The notes: generated by a model not told the origin, from the sequence alone. DNA of 64,000 nt from Nitrospira sp. (GCA_030123605.1 CP126123.1:4183237-4247236); one strand, 5' to 3'. Numbered from the stretch's first letter, positions 52,161 to 62,245 are shown. Program-made: numbers and translations.

Positions 52161-54158
52161 ATGCCTCCGTTCAAACTGGAAGCTCCCTTCAAACCTTGCG
52201 GTGATCAGGGGCAAGCCATTGAGAAGCTGACGGCCGGGATGCTGGCCGGGAAGCCGCATCAGGTCTTGCTCGGCGTCACCGGCTCCGGCAAGACCTTCAC
52301 GATGGCCAATGTGGTCGAACGGGTGCAGAAGCCGACGCTCGTGCTTGTGCACAACAAGACCCTGGCCGGCCAGCTCTACCAGGAGTTCAAGCAATTCTTC
52401 CCTCACAATGCCGTTGAATACTTCATCAGTTATTACGACTATTACCAGCCGGAAGCCTACATCCCGCAGAGCGACACCTACATTGCGAAGGATGCCTCGA
52501 TCAACGACGCGATCGACCAGATGCGCCATGCGGCGACCACGTCGCTGCTGCAGCGCAATGATGTGCTGATCGTGTCGTCGGTTTCCTGCATCTACGGCCT
52601 CGGCTCGCCGGAGGTGTACCATGACATGTTGGTGTATCTGGAAGAGGGGATGGAGACCAGGCGCGAAAAGATCCTGGCGAAGTTGGTGGATATTCAGTAT
52701 GCCCGCAACGATGTGGATTTTCATCGTGGGACCTTTCGCGCGCGTGGCGATGTCATCGAGATTTTTCCGGCTTCGTCGGAAGCGAAGTCCGTGCGCATCG
52801 AACTGTTCGGCGATGTGGTGGACGCCATCCATGAGATCGATCCGCTCACCGGGAAATCGCTGGGCCGGCTGCCGAAGATCGCCGTCTATCCGAATACGCA
52901 CTATCTCATTGCGCCGGATCGCTACGAACGGGCGATCACGGGAATCGAGGAGGAGTTGGAGGCGCGGGTGGCTGCGTTCAGAAAAACCGGACAACTGCTG
53001 GAGGCGCAACGGATCGAACAACGCACCAAGTTCGATCTCGAAATGATCCGCGCCATGGGGTATTGCCACGGGATCGAGAATTATTCGCGCCATCTGAGCG
53101 GGCGCGCGCCGGGTGAGCCACCGCCGACGCTGTTGGATTATTTCCCCAAGGACTTTCTGTTGATCGTCGATGAATCACACGCGACCGTGCCGCAAGTCGG
53201 CGGGATGTACGAGGGCGATTTTTCGCGGAAGCGTACCCTCGTGGAGTATGGATTCAGGTTGCCGTCCGCCGTCGACAATCGCCCGCTGAAGTTCGCCGAA
53301 TTTGAGCGGATGCTGAAGCAGGTGATCTACGTGTCGGCCACGCCCGGGCCGTATGAGTTGGACCATGCCAAGGGAGAGGTCGTCGAACAGATCATCCGGC
53401 CGACCGGCCTGATGGATCCGCTCATCGACGTGCGTTCGGCCAAGGGGCAGGTGGACAATCTGCTGGCTGAAGTCCGGGCGGAAGCGGCGAAGGGGAACCG
53501 TGTGCTGGTCACGACCCTGACCAAGCGGATGGCCGAAGACCTCACGGAGTATTATTACGACCTCGGCGTGAAGGTGCGGTATCTGCATTCGGACATCAAG
53601 ACGCTGGAACGGGCGGAGATCATTCGCGACCTCCGACGCGGCGTTTTCGATGTGCTGGTCGGGATCAATCTGTTGCGGGAGGGGTTGGATCTTCCTGAGG
53701 TCGGCTTGGTCGCGATTCTGGACGCGGACAAGGAGGGCTATCTCCGCTCACACCGGTCGTTGATTCAAACTGCGGGACGCGCAGCGCGGAATGTGGACGG
53801 GCGGGTCATTTTTTACGGCGATACGGTCACCGATTCGATGCAATTGGCCATGGAGGAGACCGCGCGCCGGCGCCATATCCAGGAGGCTTACAATAGGGCC
53901 CATGGAATTACGCCGGAGAGCATCAAGAAAAGCATCCCGACGCTCGACTATGCGGCGGCCGAGTTGGATTACGTCCAGCTGGACCTGGCCGCTGAAGCGC
54001 CGGCAGTCTACAAGACCGACGAGGATGTGACGCAGTTGGTGCAGCGGCTGGAGGTGGAGATGAAAGCGGCGGCGAAGAAGCTGGAGTTCGAGCGGGCGGC
54101 GGAGCTACGGAATCGCATTCGTGCGTTGAAGATGAAGGATCTTGAACTCAAGTCGTGA
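52161..54158 (+). CDS. uvrB: Excinuclease ABC subunit B
   Basis: The 665-residue protein has the helicase-like motifs [16 protein letters not shown], the beta-hairpin segment [39 protein letters not shown] and [14 protein letters not shown]-terminal UVR motif ([21 protein letters not shown]) binds UvrC. It loads at damage marked by UvrA. The gene is divergent from lexA across 81 bp that contain the LexA palindrome, so SOS control is likely. ATG 52161 starts the family sequence [15 protein letters not shown]. Confidence 0.96.
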   Translation: MPPFKLEAPFKPCGDQGQAIEKLTAGMLAGKPHQVLLGVTGSGKTFTMANVVERVQKPTLVLVHNKTLAGQLYQEFKQFFPHNAVEYFISYYDYYQPEAYIPQSDTYIAKDASINDAIDQMRHAATTSLLQRNDVLIVSSVSCIYGLGSPEVYHDMLVYLEEGMETRREKILAKLVDIQYARNDVDFHRGTFRARGDVIEIFPASSEAKSVRIELFGDVVDAIHEIDPLTGKSLGRLPKIAVYPNTHYLIAPDRYERAITGIEEELEARVAAFRKTGQLLEAQRIEQRTKFDLEMIRAMGYCHGIENYSRHLSGRAPGEPPPTLLDYFPKDFLLIVDESHATVPQVGGMYEGDFSRKRTLVEYGFRLPSAVDNRPLKFAEFERMLKQVIYVSATPGPYELDHAKGEVVEQIIRPTGLMDPLIDVRSAKGQVDNLLAEVRAEAAKGNRVLVTTLTKRMAEDLTEYYYDLGVKVRYLHSDIKTLERAEIIRDLRRGVFDVLVGINLLREGLDLPEVGLVAILDADKEGYLRSHRSLIQTAGRAARNVDGRVIFYGDTVTDSMQLAMEETARRRHIQEAYNRAHGITPESIKKSIPTLDYAAAELDYVQLDLAAEAPAVYKTDEDVTQLVQRLEVEMKAAAKKLEFERAAELRNRIRALKMKDLELKS

Positions 54159-54195
54159 TGGGCTGTCCATGAAGGACTTCGTGCCGACACGGCAG

Positions 54196-54456
54196 CTACA
54201 TTTGCTTGTAGAGATAGGCTCCGAGAAACATCCCCAAAATGCTGAGCAGATTCACCTTGATGCTGAAGCCGAACGTCAGTTTGAGGAGGATAAGATCGAT
54301 CGTGAGGGGCGGGTTGATGCCGGGTGAGAAATTGCCGGCGAAGATGTTTTGAATCGCGCCGTTCGGGGCCATCACGCGAAGAATTTCGCCGAAAATCCCG
54401 CCCAGCATGCCGCCGATCAGGATAAAGATCAGCAGGACGCCGATCGATTTTTTCAT
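54196..54456 (-). CDS. DUF4321 small membrane protein
   Basis: The 86-residue protein has two membrane segments (IGVLLIFILIGGMLGGIFGEIL and FSIKVNLLSILGMFLGAYLY) joined by a loop that ends in NFSPGINPPLTIDLILLKLTFGF. This is the pattern of DUF4321, a family of unknown function. ATG 54456 starts at MKKSIG; upstream in-frame sequence is not protein-like. It converges with uvrB. Confidence 0.75.
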   Translation of the reverse strand: MKKSIGVLLIFILIGGMLGGIFGEILRVMAPNGAIQNIFAGNFSPGINPPLTIDLILLKLTFGFSIKVNLLSILGMFLGAYLYKQM

Positions 54457-54637
54457 CCGAAGTCTCTCCCGGTTCCCAACAGTGGACCTACGTATACCGA
54501 CTGTCGGCACCATATCGGAAGCGCAAAATGATGTCAACACAATGCATGTCAGCCGTCGTTGCCGCCACAGTCCGCCGACGGCGCAGGGCCTCAAGACCGT
54601 CTTTCTCGCGCGCCGGTTCTTCCGGCACTCGAATATC

Positions 54638-54665
54638 TTGACTTCACTCCCATCCGTTTTATACA
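54638..54665 (+). promoter_or_regulatory. Sigma-70-type promoter upstream of ffh
   Basis: TTGACT (54638-54643), a 16-bp spacer and TATACA (54660-54665) form a good promoter 88 bp before the ffh start. It is in the 296-bp gap between the DUF4321 gene and ffh. The rest of that gap shows no gene or clear terminator. Confidence 0.55.
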
Positions 54666-54752
54666 CTGCCCGATGCTAATTTTTTAGACTTTTCGAGGCG
54701 ATCGGAGATCCGGCTCGAAACCGGCTTCGATGGCCTTTTTCTTTGGTGACCG

Positions 54753-56099
54753 GTGCTCGACGCATTGAGCGAAAAGTTCGAACGGATTCTGAAGAAACTT
54801 CGCGGGCAGGGTGTGCTCACGGAGGAAAATATCGCCGAGGCGCTGAAAGAAGTGCGTCTGGCGCTGCTTGAAGCCGACGTCAACTTCAAAGTCGTCAAGG
54901 AGTTTCTCGACCGCGTGCGTGAAAAGGCGGTCGGTCAGGAAGTCTTGAAGAGCCTGACTCCCGGCCATCAGGTCGTCAAGGTCGTCTGGGACGAACTCCG
55001 CGGCATGATGGGCGGTGAACGGAGCGGCATCAGCCTCGCCTCTCGGCCGCCGACCGTCGTCATGATGGTGGGATTACAGGGGGCAGGGAAAACGACGACC
55101 TCCGGCAAGCTGGCCCGGCTGTTCAAGGGCCAGGGAAAACGGGTGTTGCTCGTGGCGGCCGATCCGCGCCGACCTGCGGCCGGCGATCAGCTTGCCAGCC
55201 TGGGGGGTGATCTCGGTATCGATGTCCAGCGGTTCGATCAAGTCGATGCCTCGCGCGCCGATGTGGTCCGTATTTGCGAGCGAGGAGTGCAGCGCGGGCA
55301 GGAACAGGGGTATGACCTCATCGTGCTGGATACCGGTGGTCGCTTGCACGTCGATGATGAATTGATGGCCGAACTTGTGGCGGTCAAGCAAGCGGTGAAC
55401 CCTCACGAGGTGCTGTTGGTGGCCGATGCCATGACCGGGCAAGATGCCGTCAACATGGCGAGCCGGTTCGATCAGCAGGTGGGGCTGACCGGCGTCATCC
55501 TGACGAAGGTCGAGGGCGACGCCCGCGGCGGTGCCGTGCTTTCCATCCGAGCCGTCACCGGTAAGCCGATCAAGTTCCTCGGCATGGGAGAAAAGCTCGA
55601 TGCCTTGGAGCCCTTCCATCCGGATCGGATGGCCTCGCGGATTCTCGGGATGGGCGATGTCCTCTCGTTGATCGAAAAAGCCCAGGATACGTTTTCACGG
55701 GAAGAGGCCGAAGCCGCTCAAAAGAAACTGACCAGCAACACCTTCACGTTAGAAGATTTTCGCTCTCAACTCGGCCAGATGAATCGGCTGGGCTCGTTCG
55801 AGCAGATCCTGGGAATGCTGCCGGGCGGGCAGAAGCTGAAAGACCTCGCGAACAGCGGGTTGCCCGAAAAAGAGATGAAGCGGGTCGCGGCCATGATCGA
55901 TTCCATGACCATGCGTGAGCGACGCGACCATACCGTGATCAACGGCAGCCGAAAGAAGCGGATTGCGCGCGGCAGCGGGACGAGCGTGCAGGAGGTCAAC
56001 CGGTTGATCAAGCAGTTTTTGCAGGCGCGGAAGATCGCCAAGGTCATGTCGGGCGCCGGTGGACGGCGTCAATTGGCTCAAATGTTTCGTGGCATGTGA
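54753..56099 (+). CDS. ffh: Signal recognition particle protein Ffh
   Basis: The 448-residue protein has the N domain (LSEKFERILKKLRGQGVLTEENIAEALKEVRLALLEADVNF) and G domain motifs GLQGAGKTTTSGKLA, DPRRPAAGDQL, DTGGRLHVDDELM and TKVEGDARGG. The Met-rich M domain ends MRERRDHTVINGSRKKRIARGSGTSVQEVNRLIKQF, which holds SRP RNA and signal peptides. It targets nascent membrane proteins with FtsY. The start is a GTG. rpsP follows after 112 bp. Confidence 0.97.
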   Translation: MLDALSEKFERILKKLRGQGVLTEENIAEALKEVRLALLEADVNFKVVKEFLDRVREKAVGQEVLKSLTPGHQVVKVVWDELRGMMGGERSGISLASRPPTVVMMVGLQGAGKTTTSGKLARLFKGQGKRVLLVAADPRRPAAGDQLASLGGDLGIDVQRFDQVDASRADVVRICERGVQRGQEQGYDLIVLDTGGRLHVDDELMAELVAVKQAVNPHEVLLVADAMTGQDAVNMASRFDQQVGLTGVILTKVEGDARGGAVLSIRAVTGKPIKFLGMGEKLDALEPFHPDRMASRILGMGDVLSLIEKAQDTFSREEAEAAQKKLTSNTFTLEDFRSQLGQMNRLGSFEQILGMLPGGQKLKDLANSGLPEKEMKRVAAMIDSMTMRERRDHTVINGSRKKRIARGSGTSVQEVNRLIKQFLQARKIAKVMSGAGGRRQLAQMFRGM

Positions 56100-56210
56100 A
56101 CGAGGAGCATTCAGTGGTCGGTTATCAGCTTGAGGTGCAATCACTTGGTTGAATACATAACGGAGGGCTAACAGCTGATCGCTGAAAGCTCATTACGCAA
56201 GGAGGACACA

Positions 56211-56492
56211 GTGGCGGTTCATTTACGGTTGACCAGGACGGGACGACATAAGCGACCGATGTATCGGGTCATTGCGGCGGATTCCCGAAAGCCGCGCGAC
56301 GGGCGGTTTCTGGAGATCCTCGGCATTTTCGACCCGCTGAAGAATCCGGCGGTGCCGGAGTTGAAATCGGAGCGTGTGCTGACATGGCTGCGGCATGGGG
56401 CTCAGCCCACCACGACCGTGCGGACCCTCCTCAAGCGGCATGGGGTGTGGAAGCAGTTCGAGGCCGAGAAGGCCGAGAAAAGTAAAAAGTAA
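56211..56492 (+). CDS. rpsP: 30S ribosomal protein S16
   Basis: The 93-residue protein has the S16 signature (VHLRLTRTGRHKRPMYRVIAADSRKPRDGRFLEILGIFDPLKNP) and the usual GAQPTTTVRTLLKR stretch, with a Lys/Glu tail. It starts at GTG 56211 after AAGGAGG. It heads the rpsP-rimM-trmD-rplS order conserved across bacteria. Confidence 0.97.
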   Translation: MAVHLRLTRTGRHKRPMYRVIAADSRKPRDGRFLEILGIFDPLKNPAVPELKSERVLTWLRHGAQPTTTVRTLLKRHGVWKQFEAEKAEKSKK

Positions 56493-56528
56493 CAGAGGGA
56501 AAGTATACCTTTTCACTTTGACTTCGCC

Positions 56529-57050
56529 ATGCCCGGCCAGTCAGAACTCGTTACCATCGGGAGGATCGAGCGATCGTTCGGGGTCCGAGGAGAGGCGCGT
56601 GTTCGCTCCCTCAGTGACGTGCCGGGACGGTTCGATGTGCTTCGGGAAGTGACGATTGTCGCGCCTGGGGGGAAGACCCTTGAGACCCTGGTGACCCATG
56701 TACGGTCCGGGGGGCCGACGTTGATCATGGGCTTCGAAGCTTTCACGACACCGGAACAGATCGCCGAGTTCCGTGGCGGACTGATACAGGTTCCACGCGG
56801 AAATTCGCCGGCTTTGCCGGCCGATCAGTACTATGAATGTGATCTGATCGGCATGGTCGTGCAGGATGAAGCAGGTGTAGTGCTCGGCCGGTTGGAACAG
56901 GTCTGGAACCTATCCCATAATCGGATCTTTGCGGTCAGGCAAGAGGAAAAAGAGCTGTTGATTCCTGCAGCAAAACAGGTTGTGGTGGCGGTAGACGTAG
57001 CCGGGCGAGCGATGACGGTTAGACTGCCGGAAGGGTTCGGAGACCTGTAA
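56529..57050 (+). CDS. rimM: Ribosome maturation factor RimM
   Basis: The 173-residue protein shows the RimM beta-barrel start LVTIGRIERSFGVRGEARVRSLSD and the PRC-barrel second half (YYECDLIGMVVQDEAGVVLGRLEQVWNL...LIPAAKQVVVAVDV). It helps 16S rRNA 3' domain processing and binds S19. It sits between rpsP and trmD, with trmD starting 1 bp after its stop. Confidence 0.95.
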   Translation: MPGQSELVTIGRIERSFGVRGEARVRSLSDVPGRFDVLREVTIVAPGGKTLETLVTHVRSGGPTLIMGFEAFTTPEQIAEFRGGLIQVPRGNSPALPADQYYECDLIGMVVQDEAGVVLGRLEQVWNLSHNRIFAVRQEEKELLIPAAKQVVVAVDVAGRAMTVRLPEGFGDL

Positions 57051-57051
57051 G

Positions 57052-57825
57052 ATGCGATGCGCGGTCCTGACATTGTTCCCGGAGATGGTGTCCCCGGTTC
57101 TGGGGCAGAGTATCCTCAAGCGAGCCCAAGAGAAGGGGTTGCTGGAAGTGTCCGTTCAGAACCTGCGCGACCATACCTACGATCGACACAAGACGGCCGA
57201 TGATGTGCCTTACGGCGGCGGGGCCGGGATGGTCATGAAGGCCGAGCCGATTCTGCTGGCCGTCGAGGCCTTGAACGCCGCCTACGGGGCGCCTGATCCC
57301 GGTACGACGATGCGGGTGATCGTGCCGTCTCCGCAAGGGCGGCAGTTTACTCAGGAATTGGCGCAAGGGTTGGCGCAGGAAACGCGGCCGATCCTGTTTC
57401 TTTGCGGGCACTACGAAGGGATTGATGAGCGGGTGCGGCTGGCATTGCAGCCGGAGGAAATTTCGGTTGGTGATTATGTGCTCACCGGCGGAGAGTTGCC
57501 GGCCTTGGTCATGATCGATGCGGCGGCCCGGTTGATTCCCGGCGTGTTGGGTGATGCGGCGTCGACGGCGGAGGAATCCTTTACCGACGGATTACTGGAG
57601 TATCCGCATTACACCAGACCGGCCGAGGTGCGGGGGATGGCGGTTCCGGAAGTGCTGGTGTCGGGCCATCATGAGGCAATTCGATTGTGGCGACGCAAGG
57701 AGGCGCTGCGGAATACCTATCTGAAGCGGCCGGATCTGCTGCGGGATCGTGAACTCGGATCGGAAGATCGGCGATTGTTGAGCGAAGTGATGCAAGAGAG
57801 TCTGGTACAGGTACCAGGTCGTTGA
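57052..57825 (+). CDS. trmD: tRNA (guanine-N1)-methyltransferase TrmD
   Basis: The 257-residue protein has the trefoil-knot SPOUT features: [42 protein letters not shown], and the SAM loop [16 protein letters not shown] with [23 protein letters not shown]. It methylates G37 of tRNAs to prevent frameshifting. It is translationally close-coupled to rimM and precedes rplS by 19 bp. Confidence 0.97.
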   Translation: MRCAVLTLFPEMVSPVLGQSILKRAQEKGLLEVSVQNLRDHTYDRHKTADDVPYGGGAGMVMKAEPILLAVEALNAAYGAPDPGTTMRVIVPSPQGRQFTQELAQGLAQETRPILFLCGHYEGIDERVRLALQPEEISVGDYVLTGGELPALVMIDAAARLIPGVLGDAASTAEESFTDGLLEYPHYTRPAEVRGMAVPEVLVSGHHEAIRLWRRKEALRNTYLKRPDLLRDRELGSEDRRLLSEVMQESLVQVPGR

Positions 57826-57844
57826 GAGAAGGAAGGAGAAGACC

Positions 57845-58258
57845 ATGAATCGGCTAGAACGGATCCAGCGATCCTTAACCAAGAAGACGGTGCCCAAGTT
57901 CGAGATCGGGGATACCGTTCGTGTGCATGTGAAGGTGGTCGAGGGAGAGAAAGAACGTATTCAGGTGTACGAAGGGGCGGTCATCGCCAGAAAAGGGACG
58001 CTCAACAGCGAAACCTTTACGGTGCGCAAACTATCGTACGGCGTCGGGGTGGAGCGGACGTTCCCGATCCATTCGCCCAATGTGGCCAAGGTCGATGTGG
58101 TACGTCAGGGCCGCGTCCGTCGCGCCAAGCTGTATTACCTGCGCACGAAGAAGGGTAAGTTCGCCAAGGTGGAAGACCGCGAGTTTACGGCCGAAAGCAA
58201 AGCTCAGGCTGCCGCCAAGGCTGAGGCGGCGGAAGCCGTCGCTGCCACCAAGGCATAG
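57845..58258 (+). CDS. rplS: 50S ribosomal protein L19
   Basis: The 137-residue protein matches L19: [84 protein letters not shown] roughly 20-residue Ala/Glu-rich tail ([16 protein letters not shown]) extends beyond the typical length of about 115. L19 sits at the 30S-50S interface. A GAAGGAGAAG ribosome site precedes ATG 57845. Confidence 0.97.
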   Translation: MNRLERIQRSLTKKTVPKFEIGDTVRVHVKVVEGEKERIQVYEGAVIARKGTLNSETFTVRKLSYGVGVERTFPIHSPNVAKVDVVRQGRVRRAKLYYLRTKKGKFAKVEDREFTAESKAQAAAKAEAAEAVAATKA

Positions 58259-58308
58259 CCGACTTTTCGGGTTGTGTGCCCGATTGATGTCAGGACAGAG
58301 GCCCACGT

Positions 58309-58983
58309 TTGGTTGGTACTCCGAACCCGACGACAGGAGGTCCCACCGAAGAGTTTGAGGTGGAGGCCCGACATTGTGGATACCGCCGTATCGCCGGTCT
58401 CGATGAGACCGGACGGGGCCCTTTGGCCGGTCCCGTCGTCGCAGCGGCCGTGCTGTTGCCGCGGCGCTGTCGCTTGCTCGGGTTGAATGATTCCAAACTG
58501 GTCGGTGAATCGGAGCGCGTCCGGTTGTTCGACGAAATCGTGCGGCGGGCGACGGCCGTCGGTATCGGCGCTGCGACTGAGGGAGAGATCGACCGCCTGA
58601 ATATCCTCCACGCGACCCGGCTGGCGATGCGACGTGCGCTCCAGGCACTTCATCTGCAGCCGGATTTCCTCTTGTTGGATGCCGTGACCCTTCCCGGACT
58701 CTCCATTCCCCAACGGCCGATTATCAAGGGCGATGGGTTGTCCTGTTCCATTGCGGCGGCATCGATCGTCGCCAAGGTGGTGCGTGATCGACTGATGATC
58801 GAGTATCACCGCTGGTATCCTCAATACAATTTTGCCGAACACAAGGGGTACGGGACTCCGGACCATCTTCGCCTGCTCCGACAACACGGGCCCTGTGCGA
58901 TTCACCGCTGCAGTTTCGCTCCCGTCCACCGACTCGTACCGAGCAGGCCGGCGGCGTTCCGCTTGTCCGCCGATCATGCCTGA
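58309..58983 (+). CDS. rnhB: Ribonuclease HII
   Basis: The protein (up to 224 residues) has the RNase HII motif IAGLDETGRGPLAGPVVAAAVLLP with the catalytic Asp-Glu, later LLLDAVTLPGL and the C-terminal HKGYGTPDHLRLLRQHGPCAIHRCSFAPV. It cleaves RNA in RNA/DNA hybrids and at single ribonucleotides. The start is unsure: TTG 58309 or a GTG about 50 bp later, just before EARHCGYRRIAGLDE. It overlaps yraN by 8 bp. Confidence 0.92.
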   Translation: MVGTPNPTTGGPTEEFEVEARHCGYRRIAGLDETGRGPLAGPVVAAAVLLPRRCRLLGLNDSKLVGESERVRLFDEIVRRATAVGIGAATEGEIDRLNILHATRLAMRRALQALHLQPDFLLLDAVTLPGLSIPQRPIIKGDGLSCSIAAASIVAKVVRDRLMIEYHRWYPQYNFAEHKGYGTPDHLRLLRQHGPCAIHRCSFAPVHRLVPSRPAAFRLSADHA

Positions 58984-59386
58984 CGGCCTGCGACAACCGA
59001 TGCGCGACCGACGCCGTACGGTAGGAGACGAAGGGGAGGGCCGAGCCGAAGCCTACCTGCGTCGGCAGGGATTTCGGATTCTTGGCAGGAATGTGCGGTC
59101 GGCGCTGGGTGAGCTGGATTTGGTCGCCGATGATCAGGGGGTGTTGGTGTTCGTCGAAGTGAAGCGGCGGCAGACCGGGACCTTCGGCGGCGCCATCGAG
59201 GCGGTTGATGCGCGCAAACGTGCCAAGTTGATTCAACTGGCGGCCCAATACCTCGCGCAACATCGGATCAGGGATCGTGCCTGTCGCTTCGACGTTGTGC
59301 TGATTCAAGACGGCGCGGTGACGGGCGAGGTGGTGCAGCATATTGCGAATGCATTCGACGTCGCAGGGGATGATCTGCGATGGTAG
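58976..59386 (+). CDS. yraN: YraN family (UPF0102) endonuclease-like protein
   Basis: The 136-residue protein has the UPF0102 pattern GEGRAEAYLRRQGFRILGRNVRSALGELDLVADDQGVLVFVEVKRRQ, in which the Glu-Asp-ExK residues form a PD-(D/E)XK nuclease core. The biological role is unsettled; a DNA or RNA processing role is usual speculation. It overlaps the end of rnhB, as commonly seen. Confidence 0.9.
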   Translation: MPDGLRQPMRDRRRTVGDEGEGRAEAYLRRQGFRILGRNVRSALGELDLVADDQGVLVFVEVKRRQTGTFGGAIEAVDARKRAKLIQLAAQYLAQHRIRDRACRFDVVLIQDGAVTGEVVQHIANAFDVAGDDLRW

Positions 59387-59490
59387 GATAAGAAACGGCC
59401 TCCTGACCCGCCCACTCGATTCGGGCGGTATCGAACGAAGGAGACTTTGAACCGCAATCCCCGGCCCGGTCGTGGTCGTTGCCGCCATCC

Positions 59491-60159
59491 ATGATTCAAC
59501 TCTTTCACGTCTCAAAATATTACGACCGCCGGCCGGCGCTCTCCGACATCACCCTTGAAATCGAGAAGGGGGAGTTTATTCTCTTGATGGGGCCGAGTGG
59601 GGCCGGCAAGACGACGTTGCTCAAGTTATTGATCGGGGCGGAACGGCCCGATGAGGGGCAGATTTTCGTGCAGGGCCGTAGCCTGTCGAAGTTGCGATTG
59701 TCTGAAATTCCGACCCTGCGCCGGAAGATCGGTGTCGTGTTGCAAGACTTCCGCCTCTTGCCCAAAAAAACCGTCTTCGACAACGTGTCGTTGCCCCTCC
59801 TGGTCCAAGGCGTCTCGACCGGCGAAATCAAGCGCAAGGTGACGGAAACGTTGCGGGCGGTCGGATTGGACCACAAAAAAGATCTGTTTCCCACCGGCCT
59901 TTCCACCGGCGAGCAACAGCGGGTGTGCATCGCCCGCGCGATCGTCAACGGGCCGATCGTCCTGTTGGCCGACGAGCCGACGGGGAATTTAGACCCCGAG
60001 TTGACGAGCGAAATCATCGACCTGTTCAAGTCGATCAACGCCCGGGGCACCACCGTCATGGTGGCGACGCACGATCCCAATGTGCTGGCCCAGGTCAATC
60101 GTCGGGTGATCACCCTGGAGCAGGGCAAGGTGGTGTCGTACGAACGGGTGGGTGCATGA
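59491..60159 (+). CDS. ftsE: Cell division ATP-binding protein FtsE
   Basis: The 222-residue ABC ATPase has Walker A GPSGAGKTT, the Q-loop near GVVLQDFRLLP, the signature STGEQQR (a serine-threonine variant of SGGEQQR) and Walker B IVLLADEPTGNLD. With FtsX it signals across the inner membrane to a murein hydrolase activator at the septum. Its stop overlaps the ftsX start (ATGA 60156-60159). ATG 59491 was chosen as the canonical MIQLFHVSKYY start. Confidence 0.95.
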   Translation: MIQLFHVSKYYDRRPALSDITLEIEKGEFILLMGPSGAGKTTLLKLLIGAERPDEGQIFVQGRSLSKLRLSEIPTLRRKIGVVLQDFRLLPKKTVFDNVSLPLLVQGVSTGEIKRKVTETLRAVGLDHKKDLFPTGLSTGEQQRVCIARAIVNGPIVLLADEPTGNLDPELTSEIIDLFKSINARGTTVMVATHDPNVLAQVNRRVITLEQGKVVSYERVGA

Positions 60160-61055
60160 GACGCCTCCGGTACCTGTTCCAGGAGGCGTTGGCCAATGTG
60201 TTGACGAATCGGACGACCACGATGGTCGCGGTGGCGACGACCGCCTTCACGTTCGCCTGCGTCGGGGTCTTCCTGCTGCTCTATGTGAATCTGCGGGCCA
60301 TGGCCCTGTCCCTCGAACAGGACATCCAGGTCATGGTGTACTTGCATGACGACGTGACCGGTCAGGCGACGACCGAGATCGAACAGCAGCTGAAGGCTGA
60401 TCGAGCGATTGCGTCGCTGGCCTTCGTCTCCAAAGAACAGGCGCTGACGGATTTTCAGGCGCAGTTCCCGGGCGAGTCGCATCTTCTGCAGGGCCTCGGC
60501 CGAAACCCCTTGCCGGCTTCGTTTGTGGTGACCCTGACCGCGGAATCCCGCTCGTCCGATGCGATGCGGCGTTGGGCTGACCGCGCGCAGTTGATCCCCG
60601 GTGTCGGACAGGTTCAATATAACCAAGAATGGGTCGAGGTCCTGGCCGGCATGGTGCGATACATCGAAGCCGCCGCCATTATCGTCGGGATCATTCTATC
60701 TGCAGCCTCGGTCACGATCATTGCGAACACCATCCGCCTGGCGCTCTATTCGCGCCGAGAAGAAATCGACATTTTGAACCTGATCGGCGCGAGTCGGACC
60801 TTTATCCGTGTTCCCTATCTGCTTGAAGGGGCGGCTTTGGGCTTGCTCGGCAGCGCCCTCTCGCTGGTGATCTTGAAAGCCGGCTTCGAGCTGTTCCGTC
60901 ATGAAATCCGCTCCGCCAGCCGATTTCTGGGAGTGGAGACATTGCTCACTTTTTTTCCGTTGGAGATGTGTGTCGTGTTGGTATTTGTGGGGTTGTTTCT
61001 GGGCTGTGCCGGCAGCTTCCTCTCGCTGTTGCGCTTCGGAGAGGGGCGCGCATGA
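60156..61055 (+). CDS. ftsX: Cell division permease-like protein FtsX
   Basis: The 299-residue protein has four membrane segments. The first (TMVAVATTAFTFACVGVFLLLYV) is followed by a periplasmic loop of about 130 residues (IQVMVYLHDDVTGQATTEIEQQL...), and then three C-terminal helices. The ABC coupling region SRREEIDILNLIGASRTFIRVPYLLEG is typical. The periplasmic loop recruits the EnvC-like protein encoded next; the stop overlaps its start (ATGA 61052-61055). Confidence 0.95.
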   Translation: MRRLRYLFQEALANVLTNRTTTMVAVATTAFTFACVGVFLLLYVNLRAMALSLEQDIQVMVYLHDDVTGQATTEIEQQLKADRAIASLAFVSKEQALTDFQAQFPGESHLLQGLGRNPLPASFVVTLTAESRSSDAMRRWADRAQLIPGVGQVQYNQEWVEVLAGMVRYIEAAAIIVGIILSAASVTIIANTIRLALYSRREEIDILNLIGASRTFIRVPYLLEGAALGLLGSALSLVILKAGFELFRHEIRSASRFLGVETLLTFFPLEMCVVLVFVGLFLGCAGSFLSLLRFGEGRA

Positions 61056-62245
61056 CAGGGATGGTCTGGGGATTCATCCTGCTGGGCATCCATGCGGCCT
61101 TGTGGACCGTTCCGGCTTCGGGATTTGCGGAACGCAAGGATTCCTATGCGGATAAGATCGAACAGGAAAAGAAGACGCTGGAAAAGCTGCGAGGCACGAT
61201 CGTCGAAAAACGCAAGATGTCGGACGAAGCGGAGAAAAAACGCGAGTCGATCCTTCAGGGCCTGCAGTCGCTGGACGAGAGGTTGGTTCGCTATCGGCAA
61301 GAACATCAGGAGATCCGGAAGAAGCTCAAGAAAAAGGACCGGGAAATCGAGCAGATGAGCGTACAGTTGAGTCGGCTTTCGGAGCATATCGATGAACGAC
61401 AGGATGCCATTGCCGCCCGGTTGCGCGTCCAGTACATCGAAGGGCGGTTCTGGCATCTGAAAACGCTGCTCGCGGCCGGATCTTCCGGGGATTTCCAACG
61501 ACGACTTCGGTATCTGTCCGCGGTGTCCCAGCGTGAATACGACATTGTGGAGCACTACCGGAAAGACGCCGAACGGATCGCCGAGGTCGAGCGGACCCGT
61601 GAGGAGGCCCGGCAGGGCATGTTGGCCTATAAGGCCAGTACGGAACAGAAACTAGCGCAGATTCAGGGGCTCAAGAAGGAAAAACGAGTCTATCTGGCGA
61701 AGATTACGCAGGAAAAAGAATCTCACGATCGGGCGGTTGAGGAACTGGAACGTTCCGCTGTCCGGGTGGACAGTTTGTTGAAGGAACTGGAGACTCGTCG
61801 ACGGGCGATGGCGACCCGTCCTCCTTCCGCGGCCGGAGGGCTCAGGGCCTTGCGAGGGACACTCCTCTGGCCGACCGACGGGCAAGTCGTGTCGCACTTC
61901 GGTCGGCAGAAACACCCGACCTTCAATACCTATATTCAGCGAAAGGGGATTGAGATTCGTGCGGCAGAAGGGAGTAATATACGGTCGGTCTTGGCGGGCC
62001 AGGTTGTCTACGCGGACTGGTTGAAAGGCTACGGACTCGTTATAATCATAGATCATGCCAATGGAGTCTTTTCGCTCTACGCCCACGCATCGAAAATTCT
62101 GACGTCCGTCGGGGCTCGGATCGAAGCAGGGGAAGCGATCGGTGAAACGGGAGACACTGGTATGACGGGTGAGAATACGCTCTATTTTGAGTTGCGCGAG
62201 GGAGCCGAACCGGTGGATCCCCTGGCGTGGCTTTCGAAACGGTAG
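61052..62245 (+). CDS. envC: EnvC-like murein hydrolase activator
   Basis: The 397-residue protein has a signal peptide (residues 1-27, ending SGFAE). A long coiled coil (about 30-250, IEQEKKTLEKLRGTIVEKRKMSDEAEKKRE and on) precedes a C-terminal M23/LytM-like domain (GTLLWPTDGQVVSHFGR...KGIEIRAAEGSNIRSVLAGQVVYADWLKGYGLVIIIDHANGVFSLYAHA). The zinc site is degenerate (KGIEI in place of HxGxD), so it should activate amidases rather than cut peptidoglycan, as EnvC does. The FtsX gene upstream supports this. Confidence 0.9.
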   Translation: MTGMVWGFILLGIHAALWTVPASGFAERKDSYADKIEQEKKTLEKLRGTIVEKRKMSDEAEKKRESILQGLQSLDERLVRYRQEHQEIRKKLKKKDREIEQMSVQLSRLSEHIDERQDAIAARLRVQYIEGRFWHLKTLLAAGSSGDFQRRLRYLSAVSQREYDIVEHYRKDAERIAEVERTREEARQGMLAYKASTEQKLAQIQGLKKEKRVYLAKITQEKESHDRAVEELERSAVRVDSLLKELETRRRAMATRPPSAAGGLRALRGTLLWPTDGQVVSHFGRQKHPTFNTYIQRKGIEIRAAEGSNIRSVLAGQVVYADWLKGYGLVIIIDHANGVFSLYAHASKILTSVGARIEAGEAIGETGDTGMTGENTLYFELREGAEPVDPLAWLSKR

